Part shown: in pieces, positions 36,783 to 45,737 of the stretch
Numbering within the stretch: the stretch's first letter is position 1
Layout of the letters: the number at the start of each line of letters is the position of its first letter
Source of the DNA: Pseudoxanthomonas sp.
Lineage (GTDB): Bacteria > Pseudomonadota > Gammaproteobacteria > Xanthomonadales > Xanthomonadaceae
Direction of reading: 5' to 3'
Length of the DNA stretch: 64,000 nucleotides
Assembly: GCF_002863005.1 (NCBI RefSeq)
Contig: NZ_PKDG01000018.1
Coordinates: forward strand, 174,643 to 238,642
The notes under the pieces: model-generated
Databases searched by the model: none
Told to the model about the DNA's origin: nothing
The model's input: only the letters and a program-made list of their open reading frames with translations
Made by a program: the position numbers and the translations under genes

Positions 36783-37907
36783 GTGGCTGCAAAGAAACCT
36801 GCGAAGAAGGCCGCCAAGGCCGCCAAGAAACCCGCTCAGACCGTCGCCAAGAAGCCTGTCGTGAAGAAGGCTGTCGCCAAGAAACCGGCCGCCAAGCCGG
36901 TAGCGAAGAAAGCGGCCCCCAAGCCCGTCGCCAAGAAGCCGGCTGCCAAGAAGGCCGTGCCGGCCAAGAAGGCGGCACCGGCGAAGAAGCCGGCCGCCAA
37001 GCCGGTGGCCAAGCAGGCGGCGCCGGTCAAGAAGGCGGTGGCCAAGGCGACCAAACCCGCAGTCGCCAAGAAGCCCGCGCCCGCGCCGGCCACCAAGGCG
37101 CCCGTCGCCAAGGCGGCACCGGCAAAGACTCCGGCGAAGGCCGCGAAGCCCGCTCCCAAATCCGCACCGAAGCCCGCCGCAACGCCGGCTCCGGCAAAGT
37201 CCGCCCCCACCGCGGCTGCGACCAAGACTCCCGTGCCTGCATCCGCCCCCAAGGCGGCTGCCCCGGCCCCGGCGCCCGCCGCCAAGGTTCCGTCCCCCCC
37301 GAAGCCTGTGCCAGTCCCGAAACCGAATACCAAGAACGCCAAAGCCTCTACCCCCGCCGAAACCCCCGTGACGCCTCGTCCGCCCGTTGCCCGCCCCGTG
37401 GGCAAGGTAGCGGTGGCCGTCGCCGCTCGGCCTGCGGCGCCGGTCGTGCGCGGCAAGGTGAAAGAAGTGCCCTACAAGACCGATGAAGCCACCGGTCGAC
37501 CGATCGTGCCGGCCGGCTACAAGCCCTCGCCCGACGAGGAGTACATGAGCACGCTGCAGCTGGAGTATTTCCGCCAGCGGCTGCTGCAGTGGCGTGCCGA
37601 CCTGGTCGAGGAATCCAAGCAGACCATCGAGAACCTCAAGGACGAAGTCCGCGACATCGGCGACGAAGCCGAGCGTGCGACCCGCGAGACCGAGAACTCG
37701 CTGGAACTGCGTACCCGCGACCGCTATCGCAAGCTGATCGGCAAGATCGACAGCACGCTGAAGCGCCTGGAAGGCGGCGATTACGGCTACTGCGTCGATA
37801 CCGGCGAAGAGATCGGCCTCGACCGCCTCGAAGCCCGCCTGACCGCCGAGCGCACCATCGATGCCCAGGAGCGCTGGGAACACCTGCAGAAGCAGCAGGG
37901 TGACTGA
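36783..37907 (+). CDS. dksA: DksA-family RNA polymerase-binding factor with histone-H1-like N-terminal extension
   Basis: DksA homologue of 374 aa from GTG 36783 (AAGGAAG ribosome binding site 8 bp upstream; MAAKKP-type start as in relatives; ATG at 36753 is an alternative). Residues about 1-210 are almost only Lys, Ala and Pro in AKKP repeats, as in histone-H1/AlgP-like tails. Residues about 225-374 are the DksA coiled-coil ([25 protein letters not shown]... [25 protein letters not shown]) and zinc-finger region. Only one of the four zinc cysteines remains ([29 protein letters not shown], Cys337). It modulates RNA polymerase with ppGpp; the tail may bind nucleic acid. A TATAAA -10-like box lies near 36731. 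Confidence 0.9.
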   Translation: MAAKKPAKKAAKAAKKPAQTVAKKPVVKKAVAKKPAAKPVAKKAAPKPVAKKPAAKKAVPAKKAAPAKKPAAKPVAKQAAPVKKAVAKATKPAVAKKPAPAPATKAPVAKAAPAKTPAKAAKPAPKSAPKPAATPAPAKSAPTAAATKTPVPASAPKAAAPAPAPAAKVPSPPKPVPVPKPNTKNAKASTPAETPVTPRPPVARPVGKVAVAVAARPAAPVVRGKVKEVPYKTDEATGRPIVPAGYKPSPDEEYMSTLQLEYFRQRLLQWRADLVEESKQTIENLKDEVRDIGDEAERATRETENSLELRTRDRYRKLIGKIDSTLKRLEGGDYGYCVDTGEEIGLDRLEARLTAERTIDAQERWEHLQKQQGD

Positions 37908-37928
37908 GTTCCCTGCATCCGCGAAATG

Positions 37929-37956
37929 AAAAAGCCCCGCTCCGGCGGGGCTTTTT
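37929..37956. terminator. bidirectional Rho-independent terminator after dksA
   Basis: AAAAAGCCCCGC-TCCG-GCGGGGCTTTTT, between the convergent dksA and MFS genes. Confidence 0.92.
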
Positions 37957-37977
37957 CATTCCGGGCCAAGCACCGGG

Positions 37978-39219
37978 CTACTGCAGTTCGCGCAGGTCCA
38001 GTCGGCGCAGCCGCGGCGCCTTCCAGGCGGTGAAGCCGGCCACCGAGAGGATCGCGAACCCGCCCAGGATCACCGCCGGCACCAGCCCCAGCAGTTTCGC
38101 CATCGTGCCGGCATAGAACGCGCCCAGTTCGTTCGACGAACTGACGAAGATGCCATTGATCGACGAGACGCGCCCGCGCATCTCGTCCGGCGTCGACAAC
38201 TGCAGGATGGTCGAGCGCACCACCACCGACACCCCGTCGCACATGCCGTAGAACAGCAGGATCGCCGCCGACAGCCAGAAACTGCGCGACAGGCCGAATG
38301 CGATGACCGCCAGGCCGAAGCCGGCCACGGCGAACAGCAGTACGCGCCCGGCGTGCTTCTGAAGGGGATGGCGGGCAAGCCACAGGCCCACGCAGACCGA
38401 ACCCGCCGCCGGCATCGCACGCAGGATGCCGAGGCCCTCGGGTCCGTAATGCAGGATGTCGTGGATGAAGGCGGGCAGCATCGCCACCACGCCCCCCAGC
38501 AGCACCGAGAACATGTCCAGCGCCATCGCGCCCAGCATGATCTGATTGTTCCAGACGAAGCGCGCGCCCTGCGCAATGCTGGCGAACACCGGCAGGCTGA
38601 CTGCCGGCGGTCCGGGCTCCTCCACGCGAAGCCGTGCGAGTACCGTCGCCGCCATCAGCGCGAATACGACGGCCATCGCATACGACAGCGTCTTACCGCC
38701 GAAGCCCACCAGCAGGCCACCCAGTGCAGGGCCCGTCACCAGCGCGGCCTGGAAGATCACGCTGCCCAGGCCGGCGGCACGCACGAAGTCTTCGCGTGGC
38801 AGGACCTTGGCGAACAGCGCGTTGTAGACCGGACTCAGGAAGGAACGCGCCATGCCGGTCAGCGCGATGGCCGCATAGATCGGCCACGTGCCCTCGAACG
38901 GCAGCCAGCCCGCGGACACCGCCACCAGGATCACGGCGGTCGTCGCCAGCGCACCGCACGCGATCATCCCCACCGGCCGTCGAGGCAGGTGATCGACCAG
39001 ATACCCGGCGAACGGCGCCACGCAGAAGAACGGCAGCACTTCCGCCAGGCCCACGAGGCCGAGTGAGAACGGATCCCGGGTCAGCTCGTAGATATGCCAA
39101 CCCACCGTGACCGCGACGATCTGGTACGACAGCAGCGCACAGATGCGGTACGCCAGCACCGCCGCGTACCCGCGATTGCGGAGCAGCGAGAACGCAGAGG
39201 GCTTGCCGTTTCCGCTCAC
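37978..39219 (-). CDS. MFS transporter (MFS_3/EntS-like)
   Basis: Inner-membrane transporter, 413 aa, with about 12 hydrophobic segments, starting FSLLRNRGYAAVLAYRICALLSYQIVAVTVGWHIYELT and with LPRRPVGM between early helices. The pattern matches the MFS_3 branch that includes the enterobactin exporter EntS; the substrate here is unknown. The GTG start at 39219 overlaps the sufE stop (GTGA), indicating coupling. The open frame continuing upstream lies inside sufE on the same strand and is rejected. Confidence 0.83.
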   Translation of the reverse strand: MSGNGKPSAFSLLRNRGYAAVLAYRICALLSYQIVAVTVGWHIYELTRDPFSLGLVGLAEVLPFFCVAPFAGYLVDHLPRRPVGMIACGALATTAVILVAVSAGWLPFEGTWPIYAAIALTGMARSFLSPVYNALFAKVLPREDFVRAAGLGSVIFQAALVTGPALGGLLVGFGGKTLSYAMAVVFALMAATVLARLRVEEPGPPAVSLPVFASIAQGARFVWNNQIMLGAMALDMFSVLLGGVVAMLPAFIHDILHYGPEGLGILRAMPAAGSVCVGLWLARHPLQKHAGRVLLFAVAGFGLAVIAFGLSRSFWLSAAILLFYGMCDGVSVVVRSTILQLSTPDEMRGRVSSINGIFVSSSNELGAFYAGTMAKLLGLVPAVILGGFAILSVAGFTAWKAPRLRRLDLRELQ

Positions 39220-39653
39220 TTCGCGTTCGCGGCCGTCTCGCGGATGAAGGCCAGCAATGACGCCAGGCCGTTGCTGCGGGTGGGGGAGAGATGCTTCGCC
39301 AGGCCGATGTCGGCGATGTAGTCGGGCGAGGTGGCCAGGATCTCCGAGGCAGGCCGTCCCGCATAGACACGCAGGGCGAGGAAGATCAGCCCCGAAACGA
39401 TCGCCGAGTCGCTGATGGCATGGAAATCCAGTTTCGCGGCATCGCCCTCGGGCACGATCCAGACCATCGACTGGCAGCCGAGCAGGCGATGCTCCTCGCG
39501 CTTCCACTCCTCGGGAAAGGCGGGCAGCTTGCGGCCCAGGTCGATGAGGTACTGATAGCGTTCGGACCAGTCGCTGAAGAAGGCGAATTCATCCTTGATG
39601 GCGGCCTGCGCCTCGGCGGCGGTAGGTTCGAGCGGGAAGATCGTATCGGTCAT
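39216..39653 (-). CDS. sufE: SufE-family cysteine desulfurase sulfur acceptor
   Basis: A 145-aa SufE protein. The sulfur-accepting cysteine is Cys60 in HRLLGCQSMVWIVPE, with DWSERYQYLIDLGRKLP near residue 28-44, both diagnostic. It takes persulfide sulfur from a cysteine desulfurase for iron-sulfur cluster assembly. No suf cluster lies beside it; it is coupled to an MFS gene instead. It may alternatively be a CsdE-type member. Confidence 0.92.
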   Translation of the reverse strand: MTDTIFPLEPTAAEAQAAIKDEFAFFSDWSERYQYLIDLGRKLPAFPEEWKREEHRLLGCQSMVWIVPEGDAAKLDFHAISDSAIVSGLIFLALRVYAGRPASEILATSPDYIADIGLAKHLSPTRSNGLASLLAFIRETAANAK

Positions 39654-39677
39654 GAGGTGAGCGAGTCTGGTTCAGAA

Positions 39678-39800
39678 GCCCCTCTACCGTCGGGAGAGGG
39701 GTTGGGGTGAGGGTACGGCGGAGTCCTTGTGGTGCCGGCATCCTGATGTTGCCGCACCCTCATCCGGCGCTTCGCGCCACCTTCTCCCGACGGGAGAAGG
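39678..39800. repeat. dispersed repeat of the GTCGGGAGAGGG/GGGTGAGGGT type
   Basis: Two related arms: CTCTACCGTCGGGAGAGG followed by GGTTGGGGTGAGGGT (39678-39715), and inverted ACCCTCATCCGGCGC..GCGCCACCTTCTCCC (39751-39800) with internal hairpins. It fills the gap between sufE and cysS and is a second repeat family distinct from the GTCGCGA family. Confidence 0.7.
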
Positions 39801-39810
39801 AAAGATCGGC

Positions 39811-41391
39811 TCACGCCCGCTTCCAGCGCACGCCCTGCGGCGTGTCTTCGAGCAGGATGCCTTCGGCTGCCAGCTCGTCACGGATCGCATCGGAGCGGGC
39901 GAAGTCGCGGGACTTCTTCGCTGCCGTACGCTCGTCGATCAATGCCTGGATACGGGCATCGTCGTCTGACGAGGTGCCACGGGCAAACCACTCGGCAGGA
40001 TCCTGCTGCAGCAGGCCCAGGACGTGGCCGGCGCCGAGCAGTTCGGCTTTCAGTTGGCCCAACTTTTGAGGCGCGGCGTTTTCGCTAATCCAGCTATCAA
40101 GCATCTGTACCAACGCGGCGGCTTCCAGCATCCCTTTACTGCTGCCCTCTGGCAAGCCAATCCCTATGAACTTCAAGAGCGTAGCGTGAGCTTCCACGTC
40201 AGCATCCGAGATCCGTCGGTCAGGGGTAATTCCGATCCGGACTCTGTTGACTTGGCTGACAAGTTCCAAGTGACGGCGAGCTTCTGAAGCGATCCGTGCA
40301 ATCTCGGCGAGCGCGAGTGGTGTATTGAGGTCATCGTCCAGTGCGTCCTCGATGACCTGCGGCGTCACCGCAACGGCATCGACGTGGACCAGATCCCGCA
40401 GCGTTCCGTACAGCCGGTCCAGCGTGTTCTTCGACTGCTCCACCAGCGCCTCGGACCAATCCAGCGGCTGCCGGTAGTGCGCCGACAGCAATGCGTACCG
40501 CAGTGCTTCCGGCGGGTGCTGCTGCAGCAGGTCATGGACCTTTTCGATGTTGCCCAGCGACTTGCTCATCTTGGCGCCGCCGAAGTTGAGCATGCCGTTG
40601 TGCAGCCAGAAGCGCGCGAACGTCTTGTGCGAACCGTCTGCGTGCTTGTGCGCGCACTCGCTCTGCGCCACTTCGTTTTCGTGGTGCGGGAACTGCAGGT
40701 CCACACCGCCGGCGTGGATATCGATGGTCTCGCCCAGGTGGGCGGCGGCCATCGCCGAGCATTCGATATGCCAGCCCGGCCGGCCGACGCCCCAGGGCGA
40801 CTCCCAGCCCGGCAGGTCCGGCGTGGACGGCTTCCACAGTACGAAATCGCCCGGGTCGCGCTTGTACGGCGCGACTTCCACGCGTGCGCCGGCCAGCATC
40901 TCCTCCGGGTCGCGGCGCGAGAGCTTGCCGTAGTCCTCGAAGCTGCCCACCGCGAACAGCACGTGGCCCTCGGCGGCATAGGCGTGCCCACCGGCGATCA
41001 ACTGCTCGATCATCGCGATGATGTGGCCGATGTGATCGGTGGCCGCGGGTTCGATGTCCGGGGCGAATTCGCCGGTCACGCCCAGCCCGGCCATGTCCTC
41101 CCGGTAGGCGGCGGCGTAACGGTCGGTGATGGCGGAGATCGCCACGCCCAGCGCCTTGGCGGCGGCGTTGATCTTGTCGTCCACGTCGGTGATGTTGCGT
41201 GCATAGCGCAACTGGCCGAAACGGCGCCGCAGGAGTGCCGCCAGCACGCCGAAGACGACCGGCCCGCGGGCGTTGCCGATGTGGACGTAGTTGTAGACGG
41301 TGGGCCCGCAGACGTACATCGTGGGAACGGGGCCGAGCGGTTGGAAGTCCTCGACCCGGCGGGTGAGGTTGTTGTGCAGGCGCAGGGTCAT
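39811..41391 (-). CDS. cysS: cysteinyl-tRNA synthetase with an unusual internal insert
   Basis: Class I synthetase, 526 aa; typical bacterial enzymes are about 460-480. HIGH motif in [16 protein letters not shown] (residues 28-43, zinc Cys28), zinc ligands Cys211 and HH of [10 protein letters not shown] with Cys246, and KMSKS at about 274-278. The DALR region follows, ending near GVRWKRA. Residues about 372-445 ([16 protein letters not shown] ... [16 protein letters not shown]) look like extra sequence: its DNA (about 40060-40280) is only about 55 percent GC against roughly 67 percent around it, and codon use differs. The frame is intact, so the enzyme is probably functional. Confidence 0.93.
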   Translation of the reverse strand: MTLRLHNNLTRRVEDFQPLGPVPTMYVCGPTVYNYVHIGNARGPVVFGVLAALLRRRFGQLRYARNITDVDDKINAAAKALGVAISAITDRYAAAYREDMAGLGVTGEFAPDIEPAATDHIGHIIAMIEQLIAGGHAYAAEGHVLFAVGSFEDYGKLSRRDPEEMLAGARVEVAPYKRDPGDFVLWKPSTPDLPGWESPWGVGRPGWHIECSAMAAAHLGETIDIHAGGVDLQFPHHENEVAQSECAHKHADGSHKTFARFWLHNGMLNFGGAKMSKSLGNIEKVHDLLQQHPPEALRYALLSAHYRQPLDWSEALVEQSKNTLDRLYGTLRDLVHVDAVAVTPQVIEDALDDDLNTPLALAEIARIASEARRHLELVSQVNRVRIGITPDRRISDADVEAHATLLKFIGIGLPEGSSKGMLEAAALVQMLDSWISENAAPQKLGQLKAELLGAGHVLGLLQQDPAEWFARGTSSDDDARIQALIDERTAAKKSRDFARSDAIRDELAAEGILLEDTPQGVRWKRA

Positions 41392-41533
41392 GGCGACAGG
41401 GCAGGGGAGAGCGGGGGAATTCTACCGCCTGCACCACGCGCGAGGGCCTGGTGGCGCTTCCTGCGGCCGATGTTCAGCCCCACTCAAGGCGCGATCCCTA
41501 CACTGGGGCCCCTGGAATCTTCATGCAGGTCCC

Positions 41534-42037
41534 ATGCACCGCCTCCGCGCCACGCTCCTCTTTTCCTGTTGCCTGCTTGCCGCGCCCGCCGTGGCGCAGG
41601 AACGGGTGGTCCCGGCGGAGAACGTCCGCCTCGACTATGCACAGGTGCTGGGGGTCGAACCGGTGTATCAGACGCTGCGGGCCACCCGCACGGAACAGCG
41701 GTGCGACGAAGCCCCCGCTGCCAGGCCCGAGACAGCCGCGCCCGAGAAAGATGAAAGCCGGTGGAGCCGCATGGTCAGTTCGGTGCGGGGCTGGTTCGGG
41801 GGGGACGACGAGCCCGAGCAAGCACCGCCGGTCACCCTGCCCACCGTGAAGGTCAATTGTCGCGTCGTGCCCATCGAGCGCGAGTTCCAGCGCCCCATCG
41901 CGTACGACGTCGACTACATCTACAAGGGCGTGAAGTACCGCTCGCGGCTGGCTGAGGATCCCGGCAACCGCCTGCGCATCCGCATTTCCGTCGCCCCCTA
42001 CCTGGCGCCGTCGCAGCCCACGGCAAGCGGTCCCTGA
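41534..42037 (+). CDS. exported protein of unknown function
   Basis: A 167-aa protein with signal peptide (MHRLRATLLFSCCLLAAPAVAQ). The mature part has a variable acidic middle (EDEPEQAPPVT region) and a C-terminal block IEREFQRPIAYDVDYIYKGVKYRSRLAEDPGNRLRIRISVAP that looks like a conserved beta-domain of Xanthomonadaceae periplasmic proteins. Two cysteines remain in the mature form. It is divergent from cysS and ends 73 bp before the arginine leader ORF. No function assigned. Confidence 0.68.
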   Translation: MHRLRATLLFSCCLLAAPAVAQERVVPAENVRLDYAQVLGVEPVYQTLRATRTEQRCDEAPAARPETAAPEKDESRWSRMVSSVRGWFGGDDEPEQAPPVTLPTVKVNCRVVPIEREFQRPIAYDVDYIYKGVKYRSRLAEDPGNRLRIRISVAPYLAPSQPTASGP

Positions 42038-42110
42038 GTTCCTGCACGGTTGCATGCGCAACCGAATACGTCCTTGCGCTGCGCCGCAGCACATGCGAGC
42101 ATTCGCGCCC

Positions 42111-42203
42111 ATGAAGATGAACGCACACGCCCATGCAGCCAGCGCGGCCTCCCAGGCCTCGAGCATGACGTCGCGTGCGCGTCGACCGGAATCCTGCATC
42201 TAG
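42111..42203 (+). CDS. putative arginine leader peptide of the arg operon attenuator
   Basis: A short ORF of 30 codons starting ATGAAGATGAAC (an in-frame ATG at 42093 would add six codons) and ending with ..TSRARRPESCI and a TAG at 42201. Three Arg codons fall at 42174, 42180 and 42183, all CGT or CGA rather than the CGC normally favoured in such GC-rich genomes. The stop codon abuts the 5' arm of an antiterminator hairpin, and a terminator with T-run follows, then argF' at 42310. This geometry is that of ribosome-mediated attenuation. No strong ribosome binding site was seen, so translation is the weak point. Confidence 0.6.
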   Translation: MKMNAHAHAASAASQASSMTSRARRPESCI

Positions 42204-42262
42204 CTGGGTACCCCGGACGTCGTCGCTTGTTCACCGGAACCCAGCCAGAGGCTGGGTTTTTT
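42203..42262 (+). promoter_or_regulatory. mutually exclusive antiterminator/terminator, candidate arginine attenuator
   Basis: Terminator: ACCCAGCC (42239-42246), loop AGA, GGCTGGGT (42250-42257), then six T (42257-42262). Antiterminator: GCTGGGT (42203-42209) can pair with ACCCAGC (42239-42245), reinforced by CCGG (42213-42216) with CCGG (42234-42237); it consumes the 5' arm of the terminator. A ribosome halted at the leader stop would cover 42204 onward and favour termination; one stalled at the Arg codons would leave it free and favour read-through. Confidence 0.72.
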
Positions 42263-42309
42263 CGTTTCTGAAGCCCGTTTTGCCACATTCCCGACACCAG
42301 GATGCCGTA

Positions 42310-43314
42310 ATGAAGCACTTCTTGAACACGCAGGACTGGAGCCGCAGCGACCTCGACGCGTTGCTCACGCAGGCCGCCCTCTACAAGCAGAACAAGCTGG
42401 GCGACGCGCTGAAGGGCAAGTCCATCGCGCTCGTGTTCTTCAACCCGTCCATGCGCACCCGCACCAGCTTCGAACTGGGTGCTTTCCAGTTGGGTGGCCA
42501 CGCCGTGGTGCTGCAGCCGGGCAAGGATGCGTGGCCGATCGAGTTCAACCTGGGCACGGTGATGGATGGCGACACCGAGGAGCACATTGCCGAGGTGGCT
42601 AAGGTACTGGGGCGTTACGTGGACCTGATCGGCGTGCGCGCCTTCCCGAAGTTCGTCGACTGGGCCTACGACCGCGAGGACATCGTTCTGAAGTCGTTCG
42701 CGAAGTATTCGCCGGTGCCGGTGATCAACATGGAGACGATCACCCATCCCTGCCAGGAACTCGCGCATGCGCTCGCGCTGCAGCAGCACTTCGGCACGTC
42801 CGACCTGCGCGGCAAGAAGTACGTGCTCACGTGGACCTATCACCCCAAGCCGCTCAACACCGCGGTGGCCAACTCGGCGCTGACCATCGCCACCCGCATG
42901 GGCATGGACGTGACCCTGCTGTGTCCCACGCCGGACTATGTGCTGGACGAGCGCTACATGGGCTGGGCCGAGCACAACGTGGCCGAAAGCGGCGGTTCGC
43001 TGCAGGTCAGCCACGACATCGACAGCGCCTATGCCGGCGCCGACGTGGTGTACGCCAAGAGCTGGGGCGCGCTGCCGTTCTTCGGCAACTGGGAACCCGA
43101 GAAGCCGATCCGCGACCAGTACAAGCACTTCATCGTCGACGAGCGGAAGATGGCGCTGACCAACAATGGCGTCTTCAGCCACTGCCTGCCATTGCGCCGC
43201 AACGTGAAGGCCACCGACGGCGTGATGGATTCGCCGCAGTGCATCGCCATCGACGAAGCCGAGAACCGCCTGCACGTGCAGAAGGCCATCATGGCCGCGC
43301 TGATGCAGCAGTAA
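42310..43314 (+). CDS. argF': N-acetylornithine carbamoyltransferase
   Basis: Carbamoyltransferase of 334 aa. Instead of ornithine, Xanthomonadaceae carbamoylate N-acetylornithine to N-acetylcitrulline. The carbamoyl-phosphate loop is [13 protein letters not shown] near residue 50; the second motif is [18 protein letters not shown], followed by [21 protein letters not shown], the arrangement of the acetylornithine enzyme rather than the HPxQ..SMG ornithine type. AGGA ribosome binding site 7 bp before ATG 42310. First gene of the arg-pro block, preceded by the candidate attenuator. Confidence 0.92.
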   Translation: MKHFLNTQDWSRSDLDALLTQAALYKQNKLGDALKGKSIALVFFNPSMRTRTSFELGAFQLGGHAVVLQPGKDAWPIEFNLGTVMDGDTEEHIAEVAKVLGRYVDLIGVRAFPKFVDWAYDREDIVLKSFAKYSPVPVINMETITHPCQELAHALALQQHFGTSDLRGKKYVLTWTYHPKPLNTAVANSALTIATRMGMDVTLLCPTPDYVLDERYMGWAEHNVAESGGSLQVSHDIDSAYAGADVVYAKSWGALPFFGNWEPEKPIRDQYKHFIVDERKMALTNNGVFSHCLPLRRNVKATDGVMDSPQCIAIDEAENRLHVQKAIMAALMQQ

Positions 43315-43345
43315 CCCCTCCGATTCCCGAACAGAACACGCCCCC

Positions 43346-44545
43346 ATGAACCAGTCCAAAGACATCGTCCTTGCCTTCTCCGGCGGCCTCGACACCAGCT
43401 TCTGCGTGCCCTACCTCAAGGAGCGCGGCTGGAACGTCCACACCGTGTTCGCCGACACCGGCGGCGTGGATGCCGAAGAACGCGCCTACATCGAACAGCG
43501 CGCCGCCGACCTGGGCGTGGCCAGCCACGTCACCGTGGATGGCGGCCCGGCGATCTGGGACGGCTTCGTCCGGCCGTTCGTGTGGGCTGGCGAGGGCTAC
43601 CAGGGTCAGTACCCGCTGCTGGTGTCCGACCGCTACCTGATCGTCGACGCCGCGCTGAAGCGGGCGGCCGAACTGGGCACGAACGCGATTGCGCATGGCT
43701 GCACCGGCATGGGCAACGACCAGGTGCGCTTCGATCTCGCGGTCAAGGCCAGCGGCGACTACCGCATCGTGGCGCCGATCCGCGAGATCCAGAAGGAACA
43801 CACCCAGACCCGCGCCTACGAACAGGCGTATCTCGAAGAGCGTGGCTTCGGCGTGCGTGCCAAGCAGAAGAGCTACACCATCAACGAGAACCTGCTCGGC
43901 CTGACCATGTCCGGCGGCGAGATCGACACCTGGTCCGCCCCGGGCGAAGGCGCGCGTGGCTGGTGCGCACCGCGCGCCGAATGGCCGGTGGAACCGTTGC
44001 GCGTCACGGTCGGCTTCAAGAACGGCGAGGCGGTCAGCCTGGACGGCCAGCCGGTCGCCGGCGCTGCGCTGCTGGCGAAGTTGAATGCGTTGTTCGCGCC
44101 TTACGGCGTGGGCCGCGGCGTCTACACCGGCGACACCGTGATCGGCCTGAAGGGCCGCATCGTGTTCGAAGCGCCGGGCCTGGTGTCGCTGCTGGCGGCG
44201 CACCGCGCGCTGGAAGAGGCCGTGCTGACCAAGCAGCAGAACCGTTTCAAGCCCGAGATCGCGCGCAAGTGGGTGGAGCTGGTGTACGAAGGCTTCTACC
44301 ACGATCCGCTCAAGGCCGACCTGGAGGCGTTCCTGCAGTCTTCGCAGGCCACGGTCAACGGCGAAGTGGTGCTGGAGACCCGCGGCGGCCGTGTCGATGC
44401 GGTCGCTGTGAAGTCCCCGCACATCCTCAATGCCAAGGGCGCGACGTACGCGCAGTCGGCCGACTGGGGTGTCGAGGAAGCCGAGGGCTTCATCAAGCTG
44501 TTCGGCATGAGCTCGACCCTGTGGGCCGAGATCAATCGCGGCTGA
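43346..44545 (+). CDS. argG: argininosuccinate synthase
   Basis: ATP-dependent ligase joining citrulline and aspartate, 399 aa. The N-terminal ATP pyrophosphatase loop is [19 protein letters not shown] at residues 8-26; the citrulline/aspartate site region is [17 protein letters not shown] near 120. Here citrulline arises from deacetylation of N-acetylcitrulline by the next gene. It starts 31 bp after argF'. A downstream region [27 protein letters not shown] is typical for ArgG. Confidence 0.95.
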   Translation: MNQSKDIVLAFSGGLDTSFCVPYLKERGWNVHTVFADTGGVDAEERAYIEQRAADLGVASHVTVDGGPAIWDGFVRPFVWAGEGYQGQYPLLVSDRYLIVDAALKRAAELGTNAIAHGCTGMGNDQVRFDLAVKASGDYRIVAPIREIQKEHTQTRAYEQAYLEERGFGVRAKQKSYTINENLLGLTMSGGEIDTWSAPGEGARGWCAPRAEWPVEPLRVTVGFKNGEAVSLDGQPVAGAALLAKLNALFAPYGVGRGVYTGDTVIGLKGRIVFEAPGLVSLLAAHRALEEAVLTKQQNRFKPEIARKWVELVYEGFYHDPLKADLEAFLQSSQATVNGEVVLETRGGRVDAVAVKSPHILNAKGATYAQSADWGVEEAEGFIKLFGMSSTLWAEINRG

Positions 44546-44564
44546 TCATGAACAAGGAACCCGC

Positions 44565-45656
44565 ATGACCGACCTGCTCGCCAGCACGCTGCAGCACCTC
44601 GAAGCGCTGGTGTCGTTCGACACCCGCAATCCGCCGCGCGACATCGGTACCGGCGGCATCTTCGACTACCTGCGTGCGCAGTTGCCGGATTTCCAGGTCG
44701 AGGTCATCGACCATGGCGCCGGTGCGGTCACGTTGTTCGCGGTGCGCGGGCAGCCCAAGCGCGTGTTCAACGTGCATCTGGACACCGTGCCGTCCTCGCC
44801 GGCATGGAGCGCCGATCCGCACGCGCTGCGCGTCGAAGGCGAACGCGCGATCGGCCTGGGTGCCTGCGACATCAAGGGCGCGGCCGCGGCACTCGTGGCG
44901 GCCGCACAGGTGACGCAGGGCGATGCGGCGTTCCTGTTCACGACGGACGAAGAAGCGAACGATGCGCGCTGCATCGCCGCGTTCCTTGCGCGCGACCATG
45001 GCTTCTGCGAAGCGATCATCGCCGAGCCGACGCAGTGCCAGGCGGTGCTCGCACACCGCGGCATCAGTGCCGTCCGGATGGCGTTCACGGGGCAGGCCGG
45101 GCACGCCTCCGCCGAGAACGCGCTGTCGTTGAGCGCCCTGCACAACGCGATGCGCTGGGGCACATCGGCGCTGGATTTCGTGCAGGCCCAGCATCACCTG
45201 CGCTTCGGTGGGCTGACCGGCCTGCGCTTCAACATCGGTCGGGTCGAAGGCGGCATCAAGGCGAACATGATCGCCCCCAGCGCCGAAGTCCGGTTCGGCT
45301 TCCGGCCGCTGCCGTCGCAGGACCCTGCCGACCTGCACGCGACGTTCCGTGCTTTTGCCAATCCCGATGCCTTGGCCGACTACGAAGAAACCTTCCGGGG
45401 CCCGTCGCTGCCGTCCGGCGATGTCGCGCGCGCGGAGGAGCGTCGCCTGGCCGCGCGCGACCTCGCCGACGAACTCGGCTTGCCGATCGGTAATGCCGTG
45501 GACTTCTGGACGGAGGCATCGCTGTTCTCCGCCGCCGGCCTGACCGCCTTCGTCTACGGCCCGGGCGACATCGCCCAAGCCCATACCGCCGACGAGTGGG
45601 TGTCGCTGGAGCAGTTGCAGCAATACGCCGACAGCGTGGCGAGGATCCTCCAGTAG
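44565..45656 (+). CDS. argE: acetylornithine/acetylcitrulline deacetylase
   Basis: M20-type metallopeptidase-like deacetylase, 363 aa. Zinc motifs: FNVHLDTVPS (HxD), DIKGAAAALVAA and the acidic pair TTDEEAND. In organisms with N-acetylornithine carbamoyltransferase this enzyme removes acetyl from N-acetylcitrulline to give citrulline for ArgG. Starts 19 bp after argG. A repeat hairpin pair separates it from argB. Confidence 0.9.
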   Translation: MTDLLASTLQHLEALVSFDTRNPPRDIGTGGIFDYLRAQLPDFQVEVIDHGAGAVTLFAVRGQPKRVFNVHLDTVPSSPAWSADPHALRVEGERAIGLGACDIKGAAAALVAAAQVTQGDAAFLFTTDEEANDARCIAAFLARDHGFCEAIIAEPTQCQAVLAHRGISAVRMAFTGQAGHASAENALSLSALHNAMRWGTSALDFVQAQHHLRFGGLTGLRFNIGRVEGGIKANMIAPSAEVRFGFRPLPSQDPADLHATFRAFANPDALADYEETFRGPSLPSGDVARAEERRLAARDLADELGLPIGNAVDFWTEASLFSAAGLTAFVYGPGDIAQAHTADEWVSLEQLQQYADSVARILQ

Positions 45657-45724
45657 CGTCGCATGGCGGGCCTCGGCCCGCCATGCGCAACCGATGATGT
45701 GGTGGGCCAGAGCCCACCCTACGA
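45657..45724. repeat. two palindromic hairpins between argE and argB
   Basis: GCATGGCGGGC-CTCG-GCCCGCCATGC (45661-45686) and GGTGGGC-CAGA-GCCCACC (45701-45718). They form a third repeat family in the window, placed inside the arg transcript between two coding regions. Confidence 0.72.
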
Positions 45725-45737
45725 AAAGCAAGAAGAC

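Noticed and set aside
42038..42110. ArgR-type operator upstream of the arg leader
   Set aside because: No AT-rich ARG-box-like palindrome is visible; the inverted repeat CGGTTGC-ATGC-GCAACCG near 42049-42066 is GC-rich and looks like a hairpin of the preceding gene.
42239..42262. Plain terminator of the upstream exported-protein gene
   Set aside because: It is more than 200 bp beyond that gene's stop, and the exactly competing upstream arm GCTGGGT at the leader stop codon argues for attenuation. A simple terminator remains the null hypothesis.
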